A DNA stretch of 64,000 nt from Saposhnikovia divaricata. Lineage: Eukaryota; Streptophyta; Magnoliopsida; Apiales; Apiaceae. A program made the translations under genes and the position numbers. The notes below the pieces were generated by a model. That model ran no database searches. It had not been told where the DNA came from and saw only the letters and a program-made list of their open reading frames with translations. Of this stretch, positions 22,301 to 30,782 are shown in pieces. Position 1 is the first letter of the stretch. The number at the start of each line of letters is the position of its first letter. Location of the stretch: assembly GCA_036435485.1 (NCBI GenBank), contig CM071597.1, positions 175,256,147-175,320,146 on the forward strand. Reading direction: 5' to 3'.

Positions 22301-24811
22301 AATGAAAAGAACGAGCTCATTCCGACTCGTACAGTTACAGGGTGGAGAATTTGCATGGACAGAAAGCTGAACAAAGCTACAAGGAAGGATCACTTTCCCC
22401 TTCCATTCATTGATCAAATGCTAGACAGGTTGGCTGGGCATGAATTCTATTGCTTGCTGGATGGTTATTCAGGATATAATCAGATTGGTATTACTCCAGA
22501 AGATCAGGAGAAGACCACTTTCACATGTCCTTTTGGCACTTTTGCGTTCCGACGCGTTCCTTTCGGACTCTGTGGTGCACCTGCTACTTTTCAGAGGTGT
22601 ATGATGGCAATTTTTTCGGATATGATTGGAATCAATGTGGAAGTGTTCATGGATGATTTCTCAGTCTTCGGGAAATCATTTGATGAATGCCTCAAAAATC
22701 TAGGCATGGTGCTGAAACGATGTGTTGAGACTAATCTAGTACTCAACTGGGAAAAATGTCACTTCATGGTAAAGGAAGGCGTCATTCTTGGGCACAAGGT
22801 ATCTGGTAAGGGGCTGGAAGTGGATAAGGCTAAGTTGGAGACGATTGGAAATCTCCCTCCACCAATTTCAGTTAAAGGAATTCGTAGTTTTCTTGGTCAT
22901 GCGGGTTTTTATCGGCGATTCATCCAAGATTTTTCGAAAATATCTAAACCTTTGTGCAGTCTGTTGGAAAAGGATATTCCTTTTAAATTTGGTGAAGAGT
23001 GTTTGGAGGCATTCAAGCTTTTAAAGAAGAAATTGACAACTGCGCCCATTATCACTGCACCTGATTGGAGTGAACCTTTTGAATTAATGTGTGATGCAAG
23101 TGATTATGCAGTAGGAGCTGTTCTTGGTCAACGGAAGAATAAGGTGTTTCACGTGATTTACTATGCTAGCAGAACTCTCAATGATGCACAGCTGAATTAC
23201 ACTACTACAGAAAAGGAACTCTTAGCTATTGTATATAGCTTCGAGAAATTCAGATCGTATTTGCTCGGAACTAAGGTAGTGGTGTTTACAGATCATGCAG
23301 CCATTCGATACCTAATGTCGAAGAAAGATGCTAAGCCACGGTTGATTCGTTGGATTCTGTTGCTTCAAGAATTCGACTTGGAAATCAAGGATAGAAAGGG
23401 TACTGAGAACCAGGTGGCTGATCACTTGTCTCGGTTAGAGGAACACAGTAACTCAGCGGATAAAACTCTCATCAACGAATTTTTTCCTGACGAGCAACTT
23501 TTTGGGGTGCAAAATGAAGAACCATGGTTTGCAGACATTGTGAACTATCTTGTAAGCAATATCATCCCCTCGGAATTTTCTTATGCTCAAAGAAAGAAGT
23601 TTCTTCATGATGTAAAATGGTACCGATGGGATGAACCCTTCTTGTTCAGACAGGGAGCTGATCAGGTGATTCGGAGGTGCATTCCGTTTAGTGAGGTTGA
23701 AGGTATTTTGCATGACTACCATTCTACCACTTACGGAGGTCATTATGCTGGAGAGAAGACAGCCACTCGAGTACTTCAGGCTGGGTTTTATTGGCCAACA
23801 CTGTTTAAAGATGCGCATCAGTTTGTGTTGAGATGCGATAGATGTCAAAGAATTGGTAATATCTCTAGGAGGAATGAGATGCCTCTGAATATGCTGTTGG
23901 AAGTGGAGATTTTCGATGTGTGGGGGATCGATTTCATGGGTCCTTTTGTTTCTTCATGCAGCAATCAGTACATCTTGCTAGCGGTGGACTATGTTTCTAA
24001 ATGGGTCGAGGTGAAGGCTTTACCGACCAATGACGCTAAAGTGGTGCTGAATTTTCTAAATAAGCAAGTTTTCACACGTTTCGGAACTCCAAGGGTAATT
24101 ATCAGTGACGAAGGATCACACTTCTGCAACCGCAAGTTCACAGCATTGATGGCAAGGTACAACATAAATCATCGAATTGCTACGGCCTATCACCCTCAAA
24201 CGAATGGCCAAGCAGAGGTTTCCAACAGAGAGATAAAACGGATCCTAGAGAAGGTCGTGAATCCTTTAAGGAAGGACTGGTCACTAAAACTTGATGAAGC
24301 TGTTTGGGCATATAGAACAGCTTACAAAACACCTTTGGGCACGTCACCTTTTCAGCTAGTATATGGCAAGGCTTGTCATCTGCCTGCCGAACTAGAACAC
24401 AAAGCTTATTGGGCGCTGAAGAAGTTGAACTTTGACTTAACAGCAGCGGGTGAGAAAAGAATGCTTCAGATTAATGAACTGGATGAGTTTCGGCTACAGG
24501 CTTATGAAAATCACAAATTATACAAGGAGAAGGTCAAGAGATGGCATGACAGACGTTTGGTGCAAAAATCTTTTGTACCAGGACAGCTAGTGTTGCTTTT
24601 CAACTCTCGTCTCAGACTTTTTCCAGGGAAACTTAAGTCAAGGTGGTCAGGACCATTCACGGTTAAAACGGTGTTTCCACATGGTGCAGTGGAAATTTTT
24701 GATAAAACACCGGAAGCGGCTTTCAAAGTAAATGGACAGAGGTTGAAGCCATATTTTGGTGAACAGGTGAATCGCGAGGCGGAAACCGCGGTTCTTAGAA
24801 CTACCAATTGA
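19400..24811 (+). CDS. Athila gag-pol polyprotein
   Basis: One unbroken frame. The first ATG is at 19400; the open frame extends eight codons further up but without ATG, so the product has about 1803 residues. In order: Retrotrans_gag about 84-204; a CX2CX3HX4C knuckle near 291-303; a Gln/Asn/Pro-rich linker; retropepsin with Asp-Leu-Gly-Ala at 638; reverse transcriptase with the active site Phe-Met-Asp-Asp at 1083-1086; RNase H with Cys-Asp-Ala-Ser near 1230; an HHCC zinc site from His1438 to the Cys pair near 1479; and the integrase triad Asp1511, Asp1570, Glu1606, with exact D,D35E spacing. It should form cytoplasmic particles, copy the RNA and insert the cDNA. No stop or frameshift is seen, and there is no chromodomain. 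Gag and pol share one frame, so cleavage must be by the protease. Confidence 0.95.
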   Translation: MLTRSKALKAKQVLELAKTHKMNGEGEVVAPTAARALMDYSQPKIDDIQSSIIRPAIAAPTFEIKSSTIQMVQNQVQYGGTATEDPNLHIRNFIEICDTFRFNNVSDDAVKLRLFPFSLRDKAKGWLHSLPPGSITTWADLAQKFLSKFFPMAKTAAIRNAITQFSQQSGESLCEAWERYKEMLRQCPHHGMPNWMIINCFYNGLGMQSRPMVDAASGGALWAKSYEEAYDLIEMMAANEYQNPTQRMPQQKVAGIFNVDKATSLAAQLEALNLKVDSLTAQGFRQVASVCELCAGAHESNQCAISNESVQFVSNFQRQQQPAPNSYHPNNRNHPNFSWSNNQGGAQQSHQPYQQSNHQPFGAKQYNPSGFQQQQGQHFQQPYAPRQFQPPGFQQQQFYGNSGQSSNEKTELEELRLGQKSQAASIKNLETQLSQLASFMMSRPQGTLPSDTELNPGKKDNHEHIKAITLRSGRITEDAEPKDTEKILPDNGTEKADLGDTKDMGNISESKEEIKENMPTPKQAVLEQKEQVYPPPPFPRRVQKQKLDKQFGKFLEVFKKLHINIPFAEALEQMPSYAKFMKSILSRKLKLEDLETVALTEECSAVLQQKLPPKLKDPGSFTIPCTIGRLSFDKCLCDLGASINLMPYSVFLQLGLPEPKLTSMSLQLADRSITYPRGVVEDVLVKVDKLIFPADFVILDFEEDKKIPIILGRPFLATGQTLIDVQKGELTMKVHDQIVTFNVFTAMKFPTEEEQCLKIDLIESTVQEKLGHKLMNDTLEKALSGEYSLDEDDIDEQLQYLDALPWQRKFERPVESLGLPELKGPHQQLKPSIEEAPTLELKPLPDHLRYASLGEKSTLPVIIAANLSDSEEDKLLRVLREFKSAIGWSVADLKGISPAYCQHKIPLEEGSKPTVEHQRRLNPIMKEVVKKEILKWLDAGIIYPISDSSWVSPVQCVPKKGGMTVVANEKNELIPTRTVTGWRICMDRKLNKATRKDHFPLPFIDQMLDRLAGHEFYCLLDGYSGYNQIGITPEDQEKTTFTCPFGTFAFRRVPFGLCGAPATFQRCMMAIFSDMIGINVEVFMDDFSVFGKSFDECLKNLGMVLKRCVETNLVLNWEKCHFMVKEGVILGHKVSGKGLEVDKAKLETIGNLPPPISVKGIRSFLGHAGFYRRFIQDFSKISKPLCSLLEKDIPFKFGEECLEAFKLLKKKLTTAPIITAPDWSEPFELMCDASDYAVGAVLGQRKNKVFHVIYYASRTLNDAQLNYTTTEKELLAIVYSFEKFRSYLLGTKVVVFTDHAAIRYLMSKKDAKPRLIRWILLLQEFDLEIKDRKGTENQVADHLSRLEEHSNSADKTLINEFFPDEQLFGVQNEEPWFADIVNYLVSNIIPSEFSYAQRKKFLHDVKWYRWDEPFLFRQGADQVIRRCIPFSEVEGILHDYHSTTYGGHYAGEKTATRVLQAGFYWPTLFKDAHQFVLRCDRCQRIGNISRRNEMPLNMLLEVEIFDVWGIDFMGPFVSSCSNQYILLAVDYVSKWVEVKALPTNDAKVVLNFLNKQVFTRFGTPRVIISDEGSHFCNRKFTALMARYNINHRIATAYHPQTNGQAEVSNREIKRILEKVVNPLRKDWSLKLDEAVWAYRTAYKTPLGTSPFQLVYGKACHLPAELEHKAYWALKKLNFDLTAAGEKRMLQINELDEFRLQAYENHKLYKEKVKRWHDRRLVQKSFVPGQLVLLFNSRLRLFPGKLKSRWSGPFTVKTVFPHGAVEIFDKTPEAAFKVNGQRLKPYFGEQVNREAETAVLRTTN

Positions 24812-26329
24812 AGTGCGAAGGTGGTCAAGTCTAGCTAAAGACGTTAAAGAAAGGCGCTTCGTGGGAGGCAACCCATGTGTTTCGGTGTTTTCAGGTATGT
24901 TCTCTACTATCCCTTGTATTTACTTCCATTCAATGCGGACATTGAATATTATAAGTTTGGGGGTGGTTTGGGAGATAAGTAGTATGTAAAAGTGATAGTA
25001 GTTTTTGTGAGTCATTGTGTTCATGTAGGATATTAGTAGTAATTCATGCATATTTGTTCGTATTATCTATGTTGTTTCATTTAGGACATTCTGTTATTGT
25101 TTGTTTGTTTTACCATGTGACTCATATTAGTTGCATTTTCATGGCATGCATTCTTCATGATCCCTTAGGACGAACTGATTCTGATTGATAGGTGGATGTT
25201 GATTTGGGTGTGATAATGATGAGTAGAGGGCTGATTTATAGTTCCTATGAAATTGACTTGCATGTGTCAGAAACACAACTTTTACACAGTCTCATTGGGT
25301 GCTTTTTGGGCTAGGTTAGGGTCATGCCTGTTGGATGTTTTGAGATTTAATCACTTGTTTATTCTTAGAATTTTCGTTATTCCCTTGATAGTGTAGGAAC
25401 ACTAAAATCTAAGTTTGGGGGAAAATAGGGATTTCATGCTAAGTGGTAATAATTGTCAATAAAGGCTAGGCGTGAAATGGCTAGTAGCCGGCTCATATTT
25501 ATATGAGTAGTCTAGGGTGGGAAATGAGAAAGGCTCATTCCAGAAAAAAAAAAAAAAAAAAAAAAAAAAAGTCAGAAGTCCAATTAATTATATGCAAAAT
25601 TTACCAGAGTGAGCTCTTTAATACTCGAGTAATTAAGTCTGAGGGGACTTAGTCCTAGTAACCTAAAGCCCTTGTGGTTTGGGATTGTTGACCTAACACT
25701 CGCTACATGGGTATTATTGTATAAGCCTTTTGGGGTCTCATTCATTGCACGGTTAAATAAGCATGCGTATTGTATATGTAGTGTCGTAGTATAGTAATAA
25801 AGCATGAGTTTCTGTCTACTTTGGATAAGGGTGGAGGTGTTCCTAAGTTATGAAGTGTCTACAGTTTATTCTAGTGATAAACCTGTGATTGTCTTGACGG
25901 AAAGCATGTTTGGTTTTTGACCTAGTTTTGGGAGTATTTCTGATGAGCATTGCACACACGCACGTTTCTGTTCATGTATTTGTTAGTATACAGGGACTTA
26001 GTCGAGCTCTATTTGGATTTAGTTGCATTCTTTGAGGTATTTGCTTGCTAGTTGGTTTTGGTTAGTTTAAAGGGGATCCTTGCATTTTTCAAAAAGTTGC
26101 ATACATATAGTTAATTGCATGTTAGTTGCATTATAGGATGGATTTTGTGGGTACATTCGCTATAGACCCTCACGAGACCTCACTCGTCCACTAGGGCTAC
26201 CTAGGGGTTTAAAGGGCTTATTGCATATGCCAAATGCAATCGTGATCACCTACGGAAGTGGTACTAGTTAGTCGTATATAATTATATTGTTTATGCTTGA
26301 GGACAAGCATCAGTTTAAGTTTGGGGGTG
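24812..26329 (+). other. Athila 3' spacer, noncoding
   Basis: No sense ORF of note lies between pol and the 3' LTR, where some Athila elements carry an env-like gene. The spacer holds a 27-base A run (25544-25570), a small perfect hairpin TGCTTG-AGGA-CAAGCA at 26293-26308, and three copies of AAGTTTGGGGG at 24953-24963, 25411-25421 and 26317-26327. The last copy is the polypurine tract at the LTR. Confidence 0.8.
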
Positions 26330-28529
26330 TGATAAGTGGATTTTATATCCACTTATTATGCGCTAAATGGACCTAAATTGGTGGTTTATCCTTAAGTATG
26401 TTGTGTCTTTTAATTATTTTTATGTTGTTTCAAGTCTTTGTAGTGCAGAACTCACAGCTTCAGGTATCCTGGCGATAAAAGATTAAAAGACGGTGGATTT
26501 CTTGCTCAGATGGATTGGCTACGAGGAAGAGGAATTATCATAAAGATGTTCTGAGTGATATATTCTTAAAGCAGGAATCCCGGTTGGAATTGTTATATTT
26601 TTTGTTAAGCAAAAGGAGTCCGGTTCCAGACGACCAGAGACAGCAGCTTAGACAATAAGAATTTATTTATATTATTAAATAATTTTATTAATTTAGAAAA
26701 TTATATTTATAAATATCTAATAATATTAGATATTTATTTTTATAATTTCTGGATTAAAATAATTATTTATTAATCAAAGATTATAAGCTGTGCGGGTTAA
26801 AAAGCATTTCTACGGAGCTGCGTTTCAACCACCGCGTGGAGAAGAGTTGAAATTTGCTGGAAGCGTGTGAAGTTTGTCAGAGAGTGGTTAGAAATTAGGC
26901 AAGCTAGACTTTCTACATCTGACTTTGAAAAAATTGTATTAGGTGTGCTTAATTGTTCTATAAATAAGAGTGAATGTGCTTAGTTTTAAAACACCCGGAG
27001 AACTGATTTGCAGTTGTGTATTCTCTCCAAAATTTCATCATTTTCTGTTGTAATTTCATTTTATTTTATACAGTTTGAATTTCTGCAAACAGTTTATTTT
27101 ATATAAATTAAATTTCTGTAATGTTATTATAATTTAAACACTTTGAATTTCTGTAATTTTATTTTATTTTATACACTTAAAATTTTCTGAAATATTATTA
27201 TAAGAATTAATTTAAGATTTTAAGGGATTATCAGGAGGGCTCTTCTATTTTATTCGGTCTGAACCGAAGCATATAAACACAACAGACTTCCTGTGATTAA
27301 TCAGTCTGTACAATTCAAACAACAACACAGCAAGGGACGAGTAGCCACACGCGGAGCAATTTAACTGGCCATTATTGGCGCGTGTTCATCACGCGGGAAA
27401 TGGGAAGTGGTAGCGTGGTCCACACGTGGTCCATGCCAGAGACTACCGACAAAATCATATTCATGCAGGTTATTCAACACAGCAACAATTAAGTGGAGTA
27501 CTTTTTGGTTACGTTTTTGTCCAAATCTTTACTCATTTTAGCTGGCCACTTGGAGTACTGCTCAGTTTCAACAATTTATTCGGTTCTATTTCTAAACTCT
27601 GGTAATTTCATATTTAATTTCATATTTAATTTCTCGTAATTTTTAATTTAGTTATTATTATTATTATTGTTATTATTATTATTATTATTAGATTCTAATA
27701 CTTTTATTTTTATTTTTAATTTTTCGTAATTTCTTAAATAAATTGTAAAATTTTCTGCCATGATTTTATTTAATTCCATAAAGATGCCTAGTTTAATTAT
27801 GAACTAAACACTTTCATGGGGTTCTAATGTAATGAATTGTTAATGCTCATGTTAATTTGATAGATAATTTGTGTTTACAATTTCTATATAAGATTGTCTT
27901 GCATGGTTGTTTTAATTGAATATAGGTGAATAGCTAACATCTATTGTGCCAAATCTCTAATGATTGCGAAAGTGGATTTAGAGATTTAGGGCTTGCCATG
28001 CTAGCATAGGTATGTCGGCTTCTCCGCATTTCGGATTATAGTTTCGAAAGAACATTATTCCCCTATGTAGTTAATTGCGGAACTTGTAATTAAATCGATT
28101 GTATCACCCATTCACATAGACATATAGTGTTTTGGATATAATTGATGCCCTTATAACTTCTATCTCTTTTGTGGATGCTTATTTGGAATGGTGTGAGTTA
28201 ATTGAAAGATGGCTCATATTAGTGTCGTGTTCCCGCTAGCTTTCTTAATAATTGTAACACATTAATTCTTGATAATTAATAAGAGTTAAAACATTCATGA
28301 AATTAGGACCCCATGCCTCTCTCATATTATTTTAGACAAATTAGCCGTTACGTCATTAGTTAATTGTTATCTGCAAATACACCATTTTTAGTTCGTTCAT
28401 GCTTCTATAATTAACCAACATTGTTGAATAGACTTATTTACTTAAATAACCGAGTCTTCGTGGGAACGATCCTTATTTCCCTATATTGCTTTTGGACTGC
28501 GTACACTTGCGTAGAGAAAATAGCGAACA
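26330..28529 (+). repeat. 3' LTR of the Athila-type element (2200 bp)
   Basis: It matches 17060-19259 over its full length. The differences noticed are an A/G near 17727/26997, C/T near 18157/27427, C/T near 18627/27897 and A/G near 19066/28336. It ends TAGCGAACA and is followed by GCAAC. Confidence 0.95.
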
Positions 28530-28561
28530 GCAACAAAGTCTAATTTTGCAAGATTCGTCAT
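28530..28561 (-). pseudogene. Start of the Copia gag gene, displaced by the Athila insertion
   Basis: On the minus strand an ATG at 28561 opens ten codons that continue in frame, after removal of the Athila element and one copy of GCAAC, into the gag core at 17059. This proves that the two flanks were one gene and fixes the order of insertion. Confidence 0.85.
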
Positions 28562-28918
28562 TCTGAATATAAAATAAATATTTAAAACATGGTATAACAA
28601 TATGGCATGCTAAACATAAACAATTATATATATATATACAATTATAATTAAAACACATAACGACATAATTTATTTAAAAGTTACGACGGCATAGCCAGCC
28701 AGAAACTTTATAATAATATTCATAGTGCATCAATTTTAATATATTAAAGAGTAATATAAACAAGGAAATTATAACCATATTTATAAGTAGAAATAAAGCG
28801 TACCTCCTTCGTTAATAAAACTTATTTGACCAGTACCTTCTTCATTAATAAACTTTACTCGGGCAGTACCTCCTTACTTCAACAAAACTTACTCGGGTAG
28901 AGACACGTGCTGATAACG
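28562..28918 (-). other. Copia leader with 33-bp tandem repeats and primer-site region
   Basis: This is the untranslated leader of the Copia element, read leftwards. At 28801-28900 a 33-base unit containing TACCTCCTTC and TTACTCGGG is repeated three times with changes. At 28901-28918 the minus strand reads AACACGTTATCAGCACG, a sequence often found just after the 5' LTR of plant Copia elements and probably the primer-binding region. The rest is AT-rich. Confidence 0.5.
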
Positions 28919-29500
28919 TGTTATAAAATTATAATAAAATGTTTATAAAGAAAATAACAAGTGAGGAGAAAGTAACTTGTACTCCCTCCGTCCCAAAAAG
29001 ATTGACACATTTTCCTTTTTGGAACGTCCCAAAACTAATGAATCTACTATACTTACTATTTTTAAACACGATTTTTTACTATTACACCCACTACTTCTTC
29101 ATTTTATACTCTTTTTTACATTATTACACCCACTAACTTCCTCCACTATCTCATATCTATTATTAAATATTAATAGGTCCCACCACTTTATCCACTTTTC
29201 AATTAACTTTACTTTTTTTCTACTACATTTTCTTAATCTCCGTGAAAGTCAAAGAGTATCAAACAATTTGGGACGGAGGGAGTATATGGCAATAAAAGTA
29301 ACTTGTGTACTGTTAATATATTTTTTGTGTGTACATTCTTTACCAAATGAAGGGTCTTACTTATAGGACTTTCTAACTATCTTGTTTACATATGAAAACA
29401 TAATAGAAGTCACAGTCAAATTCAAATAGTATGGTGTAGTGTTTCAAGGTTCCGCGTGAAATAAATAACACATATAGTAACTTGTGTTTTTGATTGCGAC
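28919..29500 (-). repeat. Probable Copia 5' LTR (outer end not resolved)
   Basis: By position, the LTR should start where TGTTATAAAA follows the primer region at 28919. The partner LTR is outside the window, so the outer boundary cannot be set; 29500 is a placeholder. A Stowaway MITE lies within it. Confidence 0.3.
28982..29282. mobile_element. Stowaway-type MITE (301 bp)
   Basis: It starts CTCCCTCCGTCCC, ends with the inverse GGGACGGAGGGAG, and is flanked by TA on both sides (28980-28981 and 29283-29284). These are the signature termini and target duplication of Stowaway elements, mobilised by Tc1/mariner transposases. No coding capacity. Confidence 0.95.
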
Positions 29501-29599
29501 TGTAGAATTCCCTCACACTTTCACATGTTCTTGCATCTTTGGCAATCATCTATTTATCGTAATACTACTGATATTGATGGCATAAGGACTTGCTATAAT

Positions 29600-30043
29600 T
29601 GTTTTTTTCTTTGGTGTGAAGAAGTGTAAAAGGAAGATGGATGGAGGCGGAATCTTGGGTTTTGCAGTGGCAACAACAAGAAGTCCTGGCAATTTGCTTA
29701 TAGTATTTATGTTAAACCGATGTATTGTTGTTGGGTGGAGCACTCTTTTTTCCCTCCTGAGTTTTTTTCCCATAGAGTTTTGTTCTTGCGGGATTTTTAA
29801 CGAGGCCTACCTGTGTATGGAGTCTTCTTCTCTGATATAGAGGTTTTATTGTCTAAAATTCCGGAGGAATCTCTTTCTCATGTCAGTCGTAATTCAGGTT
29901 ACGACCCATGGATTGGTTAAGCATACATTTCGGTTAGATGATAAGCTTTTGTGGATGAAAGAATGTCTAAAATTCCTTTCCTTTTTGGATTGTGTAAACT
30001 TTATTTGTAAATGAAATCGTTTCATTTTGCAAAAAAAAAAAAA
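29600..30043 (+). mobile_element. Probable 5'-truncated LINE 3' end with poly(A)
   Basis: The segment carries a short ORF-like stretch and then a plant LINE-like 3' tail (a TTTTTAACGAGGC phrase and an AATGAAATCG phrase) ending in 13 A residues at 30031-30043. No reverse-transcriptase motif remains and a target duplication was not found. It could also be a processed transcript copy. Confidence 0.4.
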
Positions 30044-30660
30044 CTAAAAGTGCGTTTGACAATGCATCCAATAACAATTTTTTTTTTGAAAGCGGTTGAA
30101 AAAATGTTTGATAAAATTTAAAAGTTAATTTTTTTTAAAAGCGTTTTTAAAAAACTGTTTTCAGTTTTTTTCGGGAAGCAGTTACTGTTTTCAACATCAA
30201 ATTTCACCAAAACATCAATTTTATTATATTTTTACATCAAAACATGCACATAAAAATATTATTAAATAATCTTCAACTTTTTACAATAATACTTTTTTCA
30301 CTCACATTTCTTCTAAATAATTTTTAACAACAATTCGAAATGAAGAGATGGGTACCATTTATATGGTCCAAAATATTTTCTATTCTTCTTTCCTACAAAA
30401 TTCAAAATTATTGTTTTCAAACAATAACAGATTATTAGTTTTTCTTCTTATTTTCTCGTTATCGTTAAACGTTTTTAATAAAAAACATCTTGATTTTAAT
30501 TTTTTTATACAAACAGTACAAAACTTGCAAAAATAAATAATTATTTATTCTCCTTTTCCCAACAAGATTACCACAACCATCAGTTTGATTTCATAACTTT
30601 ATTCCAACTTAAAAAAAAAATTGCACTTTTCAAAAAGCATATCGTATTTCTCATCAACAC
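30044..30660. other. AT-rich sequence upstream of FolD, nothing identified
   Basis: Long T and A runs, with no reading frame of interest. A phrase at about 30050-30170 resembles the low-complexity ends of degenerate DNA transposons, but no matching terminus was found. Confidence 0.5.
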
Positions 30661-30662
30661 AT

Positions 30663-30713
30663 AAACCCTAGTTCCATATCTCTATATTCTATACACACAT
30701 ATATAAACCCTAA
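30663..30713 (+). promoter_or_regulatory. FolD promoter: TATA box and two telo-boxes
   Basis: TATATAAA at 30700-30707 lies 76 bp before the ATG. AAACCCTAG at 30663-30671 and AAACCCTAA at 30705-30713 are telo-box motifs, common in promoters of plant housekeeping and translation-related genes active in dividing cells. This fits a folate C1 enzyme expressed widely. Confidence 0.6.
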
Positions 30714-30782
30714 TTCTGTATCTATAGTTAAACAAGCATAATAGCTCTGATTACTCAATTCATCTGTAAATTCCACACCAAA

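Larger units (their letters stand above)
17060..28529 (+). mobile_element. Intact Athila-type Ty3/gypsy retrotransposon, 11,470 bp
   Basis: Two 2200-bp LTRs of equal length, a tRNA-Asp-type primer-binding site, a single uninterrupted gag-pol frame of about 1803 codons, a 1.5-kb noncoding 3' spacer, a polypurine tract and a perfect GCAAC target duplication are all present. By eye only four substitutions separate the LTRs, all transitions. There is no chromodomain and no env-like ORF. The primer site, polymerase motifs and the AAGTTTGGGGG tract match the Athila branch of the Tat/Athila group. It is structurally competent for transposition. Confidence 0.95.

Noticed and set aside
24812..26329. 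Env-like gene in the Athila spacer
   Set aside because: There is no sense ORF of useful length, and no signal peptide or membrane segment.
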